Shown here one piece after another: positions 53,324 through 61,959 of a DNA stretch of 64,000 bases. Each line of letters starts with the position of its first letter. Position 1 is the first letter of the stretch. The notes under the pieces were generated by a model. The model was not told the origin of the DNA. It ran no database searches and worked only from the letters and a program-made list of their open reading frames with translations. The position numbers and the translations under genes were made by a program. This stretch comes from Candidatus Rokuibacteriota bacterium (GTDB lineage Bacteria > Methylomirabilota > Methylomirabilia > Rokubacteriales > CSP1-6): NCBI GenBank assembly GCA_003220685.1, contig QHTE01000066.1:46592-110591 (forward strand), read 5' to 3'.

Positions 53324-54184
53324 GTGCTGCTCGGCGCCACCATCGTCTACGGGACGTCGTACGTGGCGGCGCGGGTGACGCTCCAGAGCGTCCCGCCCGC
53401 GATGCTCGCCTTCCTGCGGCTCGTCATCGCGTCGGCGGTTCTGGCGTCACTGCCGCGGCGGGGGCGCGGGCAGCCGTTTTCGCGCGCCGACCACCAGGCG
53501 GTCGCGTGGATGGGCATTCTCGGCTTCGCCGGCGCGTACGTCTGCTCGAACTGGGGGATCGCGCACTCCACGGCAACGAACGCGGCGCTCCTGATCACGG
53601 TCGAGCCGCTGGCGATGATCCTCTTGAGCCCGTGGTACCTCGGCGAGCGGCTGTCCGGGCGGGCAGCAGTCGGCGCGACGCTCACGATCGTCGGAGCCGT
53701 GGTCCTCGTCGTCAACGGGATTCCCGGCGTGACCGAGAAGCTCGCCCCGCACTGGGCGGGCGACATGGTCCTCGTGGTCGCCGGGGTCGCGTACGCGTCG
53801 TACTCGCTCCGGGGGCGCCGCGTCTTGCAGCGTCACGCTCCGCTCGAGGTCACGGCCCGGTCGCTCGCATGGGGCGCCGCGGCGCTCGCGCCGGTCGCGG
53901 GCCTGGAGTGGGCCGCGGGCGCACGGCCGAGCTGGACCGGCACGGCCGTCTCCGGGACGCTCTATCTGGCGGTCGTGATCACGGCGCTCGGGTACGCCGT
54001 CTGGAACTGGGCGCTGGCGCGAGTCCCGGCTCCGCGGGCGGCGATCTTTCTCAATGGCCAGCCGATCGTGGGGGCGCTTCTCGGCGCCATGCTGCTGAGC
54101 GAGCCGATCACGCTCTTCACGGTCCTGGGCGGCGTCCTGCTCGTGACCGGACTCGGCGTGGCGCTCGGACCGGGCGCCCGGTGA
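53324..54184 (+). CDS. EamA/DMT-family transporter
   Basis: 286 residues from GTG 53324; the frame opens at 53276 and the first helix may begin at a non-ATG codon upstream (for example CTG 53288). Ten hydrophobic helices in two EamA repeats: GATIVYGTSYVAARVTL...PAMLAFLRLV and AGDMVLVVAGVAYASYSLRGRRVL...APRAAIFLNGQPIVGALLGAMLLSEP. Exporters of amino acids, nucleobases or other metabolites. Lies 48 bases after the hydroxylase gene, probably the same operon. Confidence 0.85.
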   Translation: MLLGATIVYGTSYVAARVTLQSVPPAMLAFLRLVIASAVLASLPRRGRGQPFSRADHQAVAWMGILGFAGAYVCSNWGIAHSTATNAALLITVEPLAMILLSPWYLGERLSGRAAVGATLTIVGAVVLVVNGIPGVTEKLAPHWAGDMVLVVAGVAYASYSLRGRRVLQRHAPLEVTARSLAWGAAALAPVAGLEWAAGARPSWTGTAVSGTLYLAVVITALGYAVWNWALARVPAPRAAIFLNGQPIVGALLGAMLLSEPITLFTVLGGVLLVTGLGVALGPGAR

Positions 54185-54200
54185 CTGTATACTCAGAGTC

Positions 54201-55232
54201 GTGGCCGAGCCCCGCCGTTACCAGCTCCAGAACGAAGCCGCCAACCGCTTGATCGCCGACCTGCTCGACGTCGAGGAAGTGCCGGCCGAGCGGCGCGGGT
54301 ACTATCAGCAGCTTCTGACGACCGCGCTCAAGCTCCACGAGGATGGCGCCGGGACCGGTGACCTCAAGATCACCAACACGGCGCTGAAGGAGCTACGCTA
54401 CGCCTACAAGGTGTACGCCCCCTACGCGGGCGTGCGCAAGGTCACGGTCTTCGGGTCGGCGCGCGCCACCTCGAGCGAAGAGGCGACGGCGAGCGCCCGG
54501 CTCTTCGGCAAGCGCATGACCGACGCGGGCTGGATGGTCGTCACCGGGGCCGGCGCCGGTATCATGGGCGCTGCACAGGAGGGGGCCGGCGGCGAGAAGA
54601 GCTTTGGGCTGAACATTCGCCTGCCGTTCGAGCAGGAGGCCAACCCCTGGATCGCCTCCGATCCCAAGCTCATCACCTTCAAGTATTTCTTCACCCGCAA
54701 GCTCTTTCTGGTCAAAGAAGCCAGCGGTGTGGCGCTGTTCCCCGGCGGCTTCGGGACGATGGACGAGACTTTCGAGCTCCTCACGCTGATGCAGACGGGC
54801 AAGTCGGCCCTCGTGCCGGTCGTGCTGATCGAGGCCGGGCCCAAGCCGTACTGGCGCATCTGGCACCGGTGGATCGCGGGCACCCTGGTCGAGCGCGGGC
54901 TCATCGACCCCGAGGACACCTCGCTGTTCAGGATCGTCGACGCGCCCGACGAGGCCGTGGCCGAGATGACCGGCTTCTATCGCGTCTATCACTCCTCCCG
55001 TATCGTCGGCGACGACCTGGTCTTCCGGCTGACCCGGCCGCTGCAGGCCGCGCAGATCACGGACCTTCAGGACAAGTTCGCCGATATCCTCAAGGGCTCC
55101 GCGAGGCTCGAGCCGGGCCCCGTGCCCCAGGAGCTCAACGAGTTCCCCGATCTTCCGCGACTCATCCTTCCGTTCGACCATCGCTCGTTCGGCCGCCTCC
55201 GCCAGCTGATCGACTTCGTCAATCAGCTGTAG
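54201..55232 (+). CDS. LOG-family (lysine-decarboxylase-like) Rossmann protein
   Basis: 343 residues from GTG 54201. VFGSARATSSEEATASARLFGKRM, TGAGAGIMGAAQEGA and the catalytic signature LFPGGFGTMDETFELLTLMQTGK (PGGxGTxxE). Small LOG proteins cleave nucleoside 5'-monophosphates (cytokinin-activating or PpnN-like). This one is longer than LOG (~200), with ~75 extra residues before and ~90 after the core, as in PpnN-like forms. Nucleotide hydrolysis is the family expectation; the exact substrate is open. Confidence 0.88.
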   Translation: MAEPRRYQLQNEAANRLIADLLDVEEVPAERRGYYQQLLTTALKLHEDGAGTGDLKITNTALKELRYAYKVYAPYAGVRKVTVFGSARATSSEEATASARLFGKRMTDAGWMVVTGAGAGIMGAAQEGAGGEKSFGLNIRLPFEQEANPWIASDPKLITFKYFFTRKLFLVKEASGVALFPGGFGTMDETFELLTLMQTGKSALVPVVLIEAGPKPYWRIWHRWIAGTLVERGLIDPEDTSLFRIVDAPDEAVAEMTGFYRVYHSSRIVGDDLVFRLTRPLQAAQITDLQDKFADILKGSARLEPGPVPQELNEFPDLPRLILPFDHRSFGRLRQLIDFVNQL

Positions 55233-55295
55233 CCGGACCGACCGCTCTTTCACGGCGCCCGGGCAGTGGTGTCTCACCAGGCGAAGGAGGCGCCT

Positions 55296-56006
55296 ATGGC
55301 ACCCACGGATCGGCTCCAGTCGGGATTCCTCGTTCTGGCAGATATTTCAGGGTTTACGGCGTTCGTGACTGCGACCGAGCTCGAGCACGGAGCCGAGGTG
55401 ACCGGAGTGTTGCTGGCCGGGGTGATGGAAGCTCTGGCACCCCCGCTGGAGATCCAGGAGCTGGAAGGCGACGCGGTGTTCGCGCTGGGCCCGGACGACG
55501 ACGAAACCGACCGCGCCCTCATGGAGGCGTTCAGCCGCGCGTTCGAAGCCTTCAGCGAGCGGCAGCGGGAGATGGCCCTGGATACGAGCTGCTATTGCCA
55601 AGCGTGCCGCGGGGTGCTCGGCCTGAGCCTCAAGCTGATCGTCCATCACGGCAGCTTCATGCGGCAGGTCGTGCGCGGGCGCTCGCGCCTCGCCGGCCCG
55701 GACATCATCCTCGCGCACCTGTTCCTCAAGAACGATGTCGAGCCCAGGACGTACGTGCTCTTCACGGACGCCGCGGTGGAGCGCCTCGGGATCGACCCGA
55801 TCGCGGCCGGCATGGAGCGCTACACGGGCAGGTACGCCTACTTCGACGAGCGCGATTGCTTCGTGGTCTCGCTCGACCGCTTCGGGCGGCGCGGCGAGGG
55901 AGTGGGCCCCGAGATGCTACTCGGGCTCCGGTCGTTCCTGGGTGACCTGACACTCGGTGCAGACCCAGGTGCGGAGAACGACCTTCGTTCGGTCGTCGCG
56001 GCGTAG
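55296..56006 (+). CDS. DUF2652 protein, cyclase-like fold
   Basis: 236 residues from ATG 55296, AAGGAGG six bases upstream. FLVLADISGFTAFVTATELEHGAEV and IQELEGDAVFALG correspond to the two metal-aspartate regions of class III nucleotidyl cyclases, which is how DUF2652 is described. Also FLKNDVEPRTYVLFTDAAVERLG. Activity unproven. A CYCQACRG element in the middle could bind metal. The last 90 bases overlap an antisense zinc-ribbon gene. Confidence 0.8.
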   Translation: MAPTDRLQSGFLVLADISGFTAFVTATELEHGAEVTGVLLAGVMEALAPPLEIQELEGDAVFALGPDDDETDRALMEAFSRAFEAFSERQREMALDTSCYCQACRGVLGLSLKLIVHHGSFMRQVVRGRSRLAGPDIILAHLFLKNDVEPRTYVLFTDAAVERLGIDPIAAGMERYTGRYAYFDERDCFVVSLDRFGRRGEGVGPEMLLGLRSFLGDLTLGADPGAENDLRSVVAA

Positions 56007-56105
56007 GGTCCACGGGATGAAGGTCAGACGCCCGCAGTTGGGACACCGCTCGGGGCGGGCGTCGGGCGGCAGGGTCGACGGCAGCCACGGGACCTTGGCG
56101 GGCAT
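55917..56105 (-). CDS. Small zinc-ribbon protein
   Basis: 62 residues. Two CxxC knuckles, CPNCGRL and CTEC, spaced ~25 residues apart, form a zinc ribbon; the surrounding sequence (FIPWTLRRDDRTKVVLRTWVC) looks structured and protein-like. It converges with and overlaps the 3' end of the DUF2652 gene by 90 bases, and its ATG faces the nadE promoter region. Function unknown. Confidence 0.65.
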   Translation of the reverse strand: MPAKVPWLPSTLPPDARPERCPNCGRLTFIPWTLRRDDRTKVVLRTWVCTECQVTQERPEPE

Positions 56106-56154
56106 CGAACCCGATCATAACAGGTGACCGCCGGCCCCAGTACAATAGGGGGCC

Positions 56155-57879
56155 ATGAGACGGCTGCGTGTCGCCCTGGGGCAGATCAACCCCACGGTCG
56201 GCGACCTCGAGGGCAACGTCCGCATGATCGTGGACGCGATCGAGCGGGCGCGCGCGCTCGGCGCGTCGCTGGTGGCCTTCCCGGAGCTCGCGATCACCGG
56301 CTACCCGCCGGAGGATCTCCTGTTCAAGCCCGCCTTCATCGAGGCGAACCTGAAAGCGCTCGACGAGGTGACGCGCGCCTCGCGGGGGCTCTCGGTGGTG
56401 GTGGGCTTCGTGGACAAGCGCGACGACATCTTCAACGCCGCCGCGGTGCTCCACGACGGCATCCGCGCCGGGGTCTACCACAAGCAATATCTGCCGAACT
56501 ACGGCGTGTTCGACGAGAACCGCTACTTCCAGGCGGGCACCGAGACGCCGGTATTCGCCGCGGGCGACACGATCTTCGCTGTCAACGTGTGCGAGGACAT
56601 CTGGTACCCGGCGGGCCCGACCGCGGTGCAGGCCCTGGGCGGCGCCGAGCTGGTCGTCAACATCAACGGCTCGCCCTACCATGCCGGCAAGGCCCGCTTC
56701 CGCGAGCAGTTGGTGTCGACCCGCGCGGTGGACGATCTCGTGTGCGTGGCCTACGTCAACATGGTGGGCGGCCAGGACGAGCTCGTGTTCGACGGCGCCA
56801 GTATGGTCGTCAACCAGCACGGGGAGTGCCTCGCCCGCGGACGAATGTTCGAGGAGGACCTGGTCGTCGCCGATCTCGACCTCGACGCCGTGTTCCGGGC
56901 GCGCCTGCACGACTCGCGGCGGCGCAAGGAGAAGCTCGTGGTCCACGAGACCGCCACGCGCGTCTCGCTGCCGCCGGTGCCCACGCCGGACGCGCCTCCG
57001 CTCCTGCCGCGCGAGGTGCCGGCGCTCGCGCCGGTCGAGGAGGTGTTCGGCGCGCTGGTCCTGGGCACGCGCGACTACGTACGGAAGAACGGGTTCAAGC
57101 GCGTGGTGATCGGCCTCTCGGGCGGGATCGACTCGTCGCTGGTCACCGCCGTCGCCGTCGAGGCCCTCGGGCGCGCGAACGTGGCGGGAGTGGGGATGCC
57201 CTCCGCCTTCTCGTCGGCCGGGACGCGGCGCGACGCGCAGCGGCTGGCCAAGCACCTCGGCATCGAGTTCCTGACGATCCCGATCACCCCGCTGTTCAAC
57301 GCGTACAAGCGCACCCTGAGCAAGGTGTTCAAGGGCATGAAGGAAGACGTCACCGAGGAGAACATCCAGGCCCGCATCCGCGGCAACCTCCTGATGGCGC
57401 TCTCGAACAAGTTCGGCTGGCTCGTGCTGACGACCGGCAACAAGAGCGAGTACAGCGTGGGCTACACGACGCTCTACGGCGACATGGCCGGCGGCTTCGC
57501 GGTCGTCAAGGACGTCCCGAAGATGCTGGTCTACGACCTCGCGCGCCACGTCAACACGCGCGCCGGCCGGCCGGTCATCCCCGAGACCGTGTTCACGCGG
57601 GCGCCCTCGGCCGAGCTGCGCCCCAACCAGACCGACCAGGACACCTTGCCGCCCTACGACGAGCTCGACCGCATCCTCGAGGGCTACGTCGAGGAAGACC
57701 TGGGGGTGAACGATCTCATCGCGCGCGGGTTCCCGCCCGACACGGTGCGGCGCGTCGTCTCGATGGTGGACGCGAACGAGTACAAGCGCCGCCAGGCCCC
57801 GATCGGCGTCAAGATCACGCCGCGCGCTTTCGGTCGCGACTGGCGACCGCCGATCGTCAACCGCTTCCGCGAGCGCTAG
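56155..57879 (+). CDS. nadE: Glutamine-dependent NAD+ synthetase
   Basis: 574 residues. N-terminal nitrilase-type glutaminase with Glu (FPELAITGYPPEDLL), Lys (VYHKQYLPNYGVFDE) and Cys (NVCEDIWYP) triad; C-terminal ATP-PPi synthetase with SGGIDSSLVTA and TTGNKSEYSVGYTTLYGDMAGG. Converts deamido-NAD to NAD using glutamine. Full length for the two-domain form; no glnB fusion. Supplies NAD for general metabolism. Confidence 0.96.
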   Translation: MRRLRVALGQINPTVGDLEGNVRMIVDAIERARALGASLVAFPELAITGYPPEDLLFKPAFIEANLKALDEVTRASRGLSVVVGFVDKRDDIFNAAAVLHDGIRAGVYHKQYLPNYGVFDENRYFQAGTETPVFAAGDTIFAVNVCEDIWYPAGPTAVQALGGAELVVNINGSPYHAGKARFREQLVSTRAVDDLVCVAYVNMVGGQDELVFDGASMVVNQHGECLARGRMFEEDLVVADLDLDAVFRARLHDSRRRKEKLVVHETATRVSLPPVPTPDAPPLLPREVPALAPVEEVFGALVLGTRDYVRKNGFKRVVIGLSGGIDSSLVTAVAVEALGRANVAGVGMPSAFSSAGTRRDAQRLAKHLGIEFLTIPITPLFNAYKRTLSKVFKGMKEDVTEENIQARIRGNLLMALSNKFGWLVLTTGNKSEYSVGYTTLYGDMAGGFAVVKDVPKMLVYDLARHVNTRAGRPVIPETVFTRAPSAELRPNQTDQDTLPPYDELDRILEGYVEEDLGVNDLIARGFPPDTVRRVVSMVDANEYKRRQAPIGVKITPRAFGRDWRPPIVNRFRER

Positions 57880-57909
57880 CTTCGAGCCGACGGCCCGCCC
57901 CCGCCGTTC

Positions 57910-58839
57910 ATGACACGCGCACGACCCTTTCGATTCGGAGTGTTCGGCGAGAACGCTCGAACGGGCGCGGTGCTCGTCGACACCGTGCGACGGGCCGAGG
58001 ATGCCGGCTATTCCACGTTCCTGATCCGTGATCACTTTATCGAGGAGCCGTTCGGGCACCAGCTTGCCCCGCTGACGGCGCTCGCGACGGTTGCCGCGGC
58101 GACGACGCGCCTGCGCGTCGGCAGCCTGGTGCTGTCGAATGACTACCGGCATCCGGTGACGCTCGCGAAGGAGATCGCCACGCTCGACGTGCTGTCGAAC
58201 GGGCGTGTCGAGCTGGGGCTCGGGGCAGGTTTCTCGAAAGCCGAATACGACGGGGCGGGCATACCCTTCGATCCGCCGGGTGTGCGAGTCGATCGCCTCA
58301 AAGAGGCGATCCACGTCGTCAAGGGGCTCTTCGGCGACAAGCCCCTCACGTTCGCCGGCAAGCACTACGCGATCACGAATCTCGACGGCTACCCGAAGCC
58401 GGTGCAGCGCCCGCATCCGCCGATCCTGGTGGGCGCGCTGGCGCGCCGCCGGTTCGTCGAGAGCCAGGGCCACACCGATGTGGCTTCCGTTGACGCCTGG
58501 CTTCGCCTGGCGTTCCCGCTCTACACGCGTACGCCGCGCGATCCCGACGTCGCGCGACGCGCGGTTCGGCGCCCCGAGGTCACACAGTGGTTCACCCGCC
58601 CCGGCGGCGAGGGGCACACGTTCAACCTGTTCCCGGATCTCTCACGCGTGCGGTGCCCGACCCTCGTGGTCGGCGGGGAGGACGATCCGATGACGCCGAT
58701 CGAGTGTCAGGCCGATATCGCGGCGGCGCTGCCGGCCCACCTGGTCCGCTTCGAGCGCTTTCCGGGTTGCGGCCACGCCGTGCTGCCGGACGCGCCGGAG
58801 CGCGCCCTGGCGGTGATCCGGGACTTCATCGCGCGCTAG
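57910..58839 (+). CDS. Chimera: N-half LLM luciferase-like, C-half alpha/beta-hydrolase
   Basis: 309 residues in one uninterrupted frame. Residues 1 to ~175 are the first half of an F420-dependent luciferase-like oxidoreductase (RDHFIEEPFGHQLAPL, NDYRHPVTLAKEIATLDVLSNGRVELGLGAGF, PKPVQRPHPPILVG). From ~180 on it is the cap and C-terminal part of an alpha/beta-hydrolase (RVRCPTLVVGGEDDPMTP with the acid Asp, FPGCGHAVLPDAPE with the His); the nucleophile-serine half is missing. Neither fold is complete. It looks like a deletion that fused two genes, or an assembly join near 58435-58450. Confidence 0.8.
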   Translation: MTRARPFRFGVFGENARTGAVLVDTVRRAEDAGYSTFLIRDHFIEEPFGHQLAPLTALATVAAATTRLRVGSLVLSNDYRHPVTLAKEIATLDVLSNGRVELGLGAGFSKAEYDGAGIPFDPPGVRVDRLKEAIHVVKGLFGDKPLTFAGKHYAITNLDGYPKPVQRPHPPILVGALARRRFVESQGHTDVASVDAWLRLAFPLYTRTPRDPDVARRAVRRPEVTQWFTRPGGEGHTFNLFPDLSRVRCPTLVVGGEDDPMTPIECQADIAAALPAHLVRFERFPGCGHAVLPDAPERALAVIRDFIAR

Positions 58840-59237
58840 GCGTAGACGGTGAACTCGACCAGATTGTCGTCGGGGTCGCGGAAGTAGACGCTGGTCGACG
58901 TGCCGCGCGCGCACGTCCGCGGTCCGGGGCCGGCTTCGGGCTTGATTCCGTTGCGCTGCAGCAGTGTCAGGATCTCGTCGACGGTCCCGTCCCACTCCAG
59001 ACAGAAGTCGGCGCCGCCGGCCGTCGGCCGCCGCGCGCCGAGATAGCCAGGACGCTCGGGCGCGTCGGGCCCGTGGACGTTGATCTTCTGCGCGTCGTTG
59101 ATCCGGATCGTCGCCATGTCCGGCCGTCCCGATCGCTTCTCCCACGCGATCTTGAAGCCGAGCCCCTCGTAGAAGCGCAGGGTGCGCTGCAGATCGCCCG
59201 CCACGATCACCCAGTGGTCGATGCCTTTGATTCCCAT
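58836..59237 (-). CDS. VOC (glyoxalase/bleomycin-resistance) family protein
   Basis: 133 residues. GIDHWVIVAGDLQRTLRFYEGLGFKIAWE, KINVHGPDAPE, FCLEWDGTVDEILTLLQRNGIKPE and TSVYFRDPDDNLVEFTVY show a two-module VOC fold with metal-ligand His, Glu. Substrate unknown. Its stop shares the CTAG at 58836-58839 with the converging chimera gene. Confidence 0.9.
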   Translation of the reverse strand: MGIKGIDHWVIVAGDLQRTLRFYEGLGFKIAWEKRSGRPDMATIRINDAQKINVHGPDAPERPGYLGARRPTAGGADFCLEWDGTVDEILTLLQRNGIKPEAGPGPRTCARGTSTSVYFRDPDDNLVEFTVYA

Positions 59238-59250
59238 CGTCGACCCCCCG

Positions 59251-60162
59251 TTACCGAGCGCGCGTGTACTTCACGATGCGCCTTGGACGCCCCCACGCGC
59301 CCGGCCGCACCACGTAGAGATCGCCGCGGGAGTCGCCCCAGATGCCGTGGCACGAGCGAAAGCTCGGATCGCCCCACTGGGCCAGTCGCGCGCTGTCGAG
59401 CGTCAGCACGCTGACCAGTCCGCCGTTGTGCTCGGGGATGTAGACGACGTCGTCCGGGTCCACATAGAGGGCCGCCGGGCCGATCAGCTTGGTCGGCCAG
59501 ATCTCGAGGAGCTTCCCCTCCTGGTCGAACACCTGCACGCGGTCGTTCTCGCGGTCGCAGACGAGCACTCGCCCGCGGCGGTCGATCCACACGCCGTGGG
59601 GCAGGTTGAACTGTCCCGGGCCCGTGCCCGGCTCGCCCCAAGAGAAGAGATACGTGCCGTCCGCGGCGAACTTGTGCACCCGCGCGTTGCCGTAGCCGTC
59701 GGTCATGAACATCTCGCCGGACGGCGTCAGGGCGATGTCGGTCGGCAGGTTGAAGGGCCCGCCGCCGTGGGTGACGTTCCGGTAGGCGGCCGAGCTGAAG
59801 TCTTTCGGATCGACCCCCGTGTCGGAGCGGTAGCCGCGCGTGCCGACGGTCCTCAACAACGAGCCGGAGGGGCTGAAGTAGAACATCTGCCCGTGATCGC
59901 GGTCCACGATCCAGAGGTTGTCCTGCGCGTCGGCGCGGATCGTGTGCGGAAACACGAAGAGCCCCGCGCCCCACGACGAGAGCACGCGGCCGTCGCGGTC
60001 GAAGACGATGATCGGATGCTCGGGCGACCGGCTGAAGCAGTAGACGCGATCCCGCGAGTCGACCGTGACCGCGGCGACGGGAATCGTCCAGCCGGCGGGC
60101 AGCTTCTGCCAGTCGTCGTCGACTTCGTAGGTGTACTTGCCGTTTCCGACGATCGTGCTCAC
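59251..60162 (-). CDS. NHL-repeat beta-propeller protein
   Basis: 303 residues with about six NHL blades: AVTVDSRDRVYCFSR, HTIRADAQDNLWIVDRDHG, TDIALTPSGEMFMTDGYGNARVHKFA, HGVWIDRRGRVLVCDRENDRVQVFDQEG and ALYVDPDDVVYIPEHNGG. Resembles peptidyl-alpha-hydroxyglycine alpha-amidating-lyase-like and other six-bladed propellers, abundant in Rokubacteria-type genomes. No signal peptide. Role is unknown. Confidence 0.85.
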   Translation of the reverse strand: MSTIVGNGKYTYEVDDDWQKLPAGWTIPVAAVTVDSRDRVYCFSRSPEHPIIVFDRDGRVLSSWGAGLFVFPHTIRADAQDNLWIVDRDHGQMFYFSPSGSLLRTVGTRGYRSDTGVDPKDFSSAAYRNVTHGGGPFNLPTDIALTPSGEMFMTDGYGNARVHKFAADGTYLFSWGEPGTGPGQFNLPHGVWIDRRGRVLVCDRENDRVQVFDQEGKLLEIWPTKLIGPAALYVDPDDVVYIPEHNGGLVSVLTLDSARLAQWGDPSFRSCHGIWGDSRGDLYVVRPGAWGRPRRIVKYTRAR

Positions 60163-60213
60163 GTGGCGCCCCCTTCCATGCTCCGAGCCCGGCGGGCTCG
60201 TCGCCTTAACAGC

Positions 60214-61959
60214 TTACCCCGCGACGCCCTCCATCTGCAGCGCGTAGAGCCGACGGTAGAGCCCGTCGCGCGCCAGGAGCTCATCGTGGCGCCCGACCTC
60301 CGCGATTCGCCCCTCGTGCACCACGACGATGCGGTCGGCGTTGCGCACCGTCGCGAGCCGGTGGGCGATGACCAGCACCGTGCGCCCGTGCATCAGCTCG
60401 GCCAGCGCCTGCTGGATCATGAACTCGCTCTCGGCGTCGAGGTCCGAGGTGGCCTCGTCGAGGATCAGGATCGGCGGGTTCTTCAGGAACGCACGCGCGA
60501 TCGCGATGCGCTGGCGCTGGCCGCCCGAGAGCCGTACGCCGCGCTCCCCCACGAGCGTCTGATAGCCGTCGGGGCAGCCGGCGATGAACTCCTCGGCGTG
60601 CGCCTGACGGGCGGCGCGGACGACGTCCTCGAACGGGGCGCCCAGACGACCGTAGGCGATGTTGTACAGGATCGAATCGCTGAAGAGGAACGTCTCCTGG
60701 GTCACGATGCCGATCAGGGCGCGCAGCGAAGCCTGGCTGACGTCGCGCAGGTCGTGGCCGTCGATCGTGATCCGCCCGGCGCTCACGTCGTGGAAGCGCG
60801 GGAGCAAGTCCATCAGGGTCGACTTGCCGGCGCCGCTCATGCCGACGAACGCGACCACCTCACCGCGGCCCACCGTCAGCGACACATCCCGGAGCGTGAG
60901 CTCCTCGGAGTCGGCGTGCCGGAAGCTCACCTGCTCGAACGTGAGGCTCTCGCGGAAGGCGTCGAGCGCCACGGCGTTCGGGCGGTCCGCGATCGCCGGC
61001 GGCTGATCGAGGATCTCGAAGACTCGCTCGACCGACGAGGTCGACTGCTGCACGGTATTGACGATCCGCGAGAGCTGTCGCACCGGACCATAGAGGAGAG
61101 CCACCGCCGCGGTGAACGAGAAGAAATCACCGGGCGTCATCGTGCCGTTGATGACCCGCTGGCCGCCGTACCAGAGGGCGCCCATGATGCCGAAGGCGGC
61201 CAGCACCTCCATGAGCGGGTCGGTGATCTCGTCGGTGCGGTGATCCTTGAGCGCAAGGGATAGGAGCCCGCGGTTGACGCGGTCGAAGCGCTCGACTTCG
61301 TGCGACTCGCGCCCGAATGCCTTGACGATCTTCGTCCCAGAGAACACCTCGTGGAGGAGCACGTTCAGCTCGGCGACCTTCTGCTGCGACCGCTTGTTGA
61401 TGCGATAGAGCCGGCGGCCGATGGACCGTACCGCCACGCCGACGAAGGGGAAGACCACCAGCGCGATCACCGCCAGCCGCCAGTCCCGCACGAACATGAC
61501 GGTCGCGAGGGCGGCGACCATCACCGTCTGGCGGATCGTCATCACCAGCACCGTCGACGACAGGCGCGCCAGGCGGTTGACGTCGGTTACGACCCGCGAC
61601 ATCAGCTCCGCCGTGTGCCGGCTCGTGAAGAACGACAGCGACATCCGCTGCAGGTGCGCGTAGAGGTCACGCCGGAGCCGCGCGATCACGCGCTCGCCGA
61701 TCGAGGCCATCAGGTACGACTGGCCGTAGCGGGCCAGACCCTTACCGATATACGCGGCGAGGAACAGGAGGGGGATGAGCGTCAGCATCCTCGTATCGCG
61801 GCGGATGAAGACGTCGTCCATCGCCGGCTTGACGAGCCAGGCGATCGTGCCCTCCATCGCGGCGACCACGACCGCGAGCAGCGTGCCGATGACCAGCGCC
61901 GGGGCATGAGGGCGGAGGTAGCCGAGCAGGCGCCGGTAGAGGTCGGCCCGAAGGCTCAC
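60214..61959 (-). CDS. MsbA-like lipid exporter ABC transporter (TMD-NBD)
   Basis: 581 residues from GTG 61959 (GTGA overlap with the glycosyltransferase stop). Six membrane helices in the first ~310 residues (LVIGTLLAVVVAAMEGTIAWLVKPAMDD, IGKGLARYGQSYLM), then NBD: Walker A GMSGAGKSTL, VTQETFLFSDSILYNIAYG, signature RLSGGQRQRIAIARA, Walker B ILILDEATSDLD, H-loop AHRLATVRN. Half-transporter that flips lipid A or other glycolipids; the next two genes imply a glycan substrate here. Confidence 0.9.
   Translation of the reverse strand: MSLRADLYRRLLGYLRPHAPALVIGTLLAVVVAAMEGTIAWLVKPAMDDVFIRRDTRMLTLIPLLFLAAYIGKGLARYGQSYLMASIGERVIARLRRDLYAHLQRMSLSFFTSRHTAELMSRVVTDVNRLARLSSTVLVMTIRQTVMVAALATVMFVRDWRLAVIALVVFPFVGVAVRSIGRRLYRINKRSQQKVAELNVLLHEVFSGTKIVKAFGRESHEVERFDRVNRGLLSLALKDHRTDEITDPLMEVLAAFGIMGALWYGGQRVINGTMTPGDFFSFTAAVALLYGPVRQLSRIVNTVQQSTSSVERVFEILDQPPAIADRPNAVALDAFRESLTFEQVSFRHADSEELTLRDVSLTVGRGEVVAFVGMSGAGKSTLMDLLPRFHDVSAGRITIDGHDLRDVSQASLRALIGIVTQETFLFSDSILYNIAYGRLGAPFEDVVRAARQAHAEEFIAGCPDGYQTLVGERGVRLSGGQRQRIAIARAFLKNPPILILDEATSDLDAESEFMIQQALAELMHGRTVLVIAHRLATVRNADRIVVVHEGRIAEVGRHDELLARDGLYRRLYALQMEGVAG

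Noticed and set aside
51490..54252. A 920-codon plus-strand frame over the molybdenum hydroxylase and EamA genes
   Set aside because: Arg/Gly/Asp-rich low-complexity translation with no motif; it is the +1 shadow of two genes with clear domains.
55762..58617. A 951-codon minus-strand frame opposite nadE
   Set aside because: Composition is typical of antisense reading of GC-rich DNA; nadE on the plus strand has all catalytic motifs.
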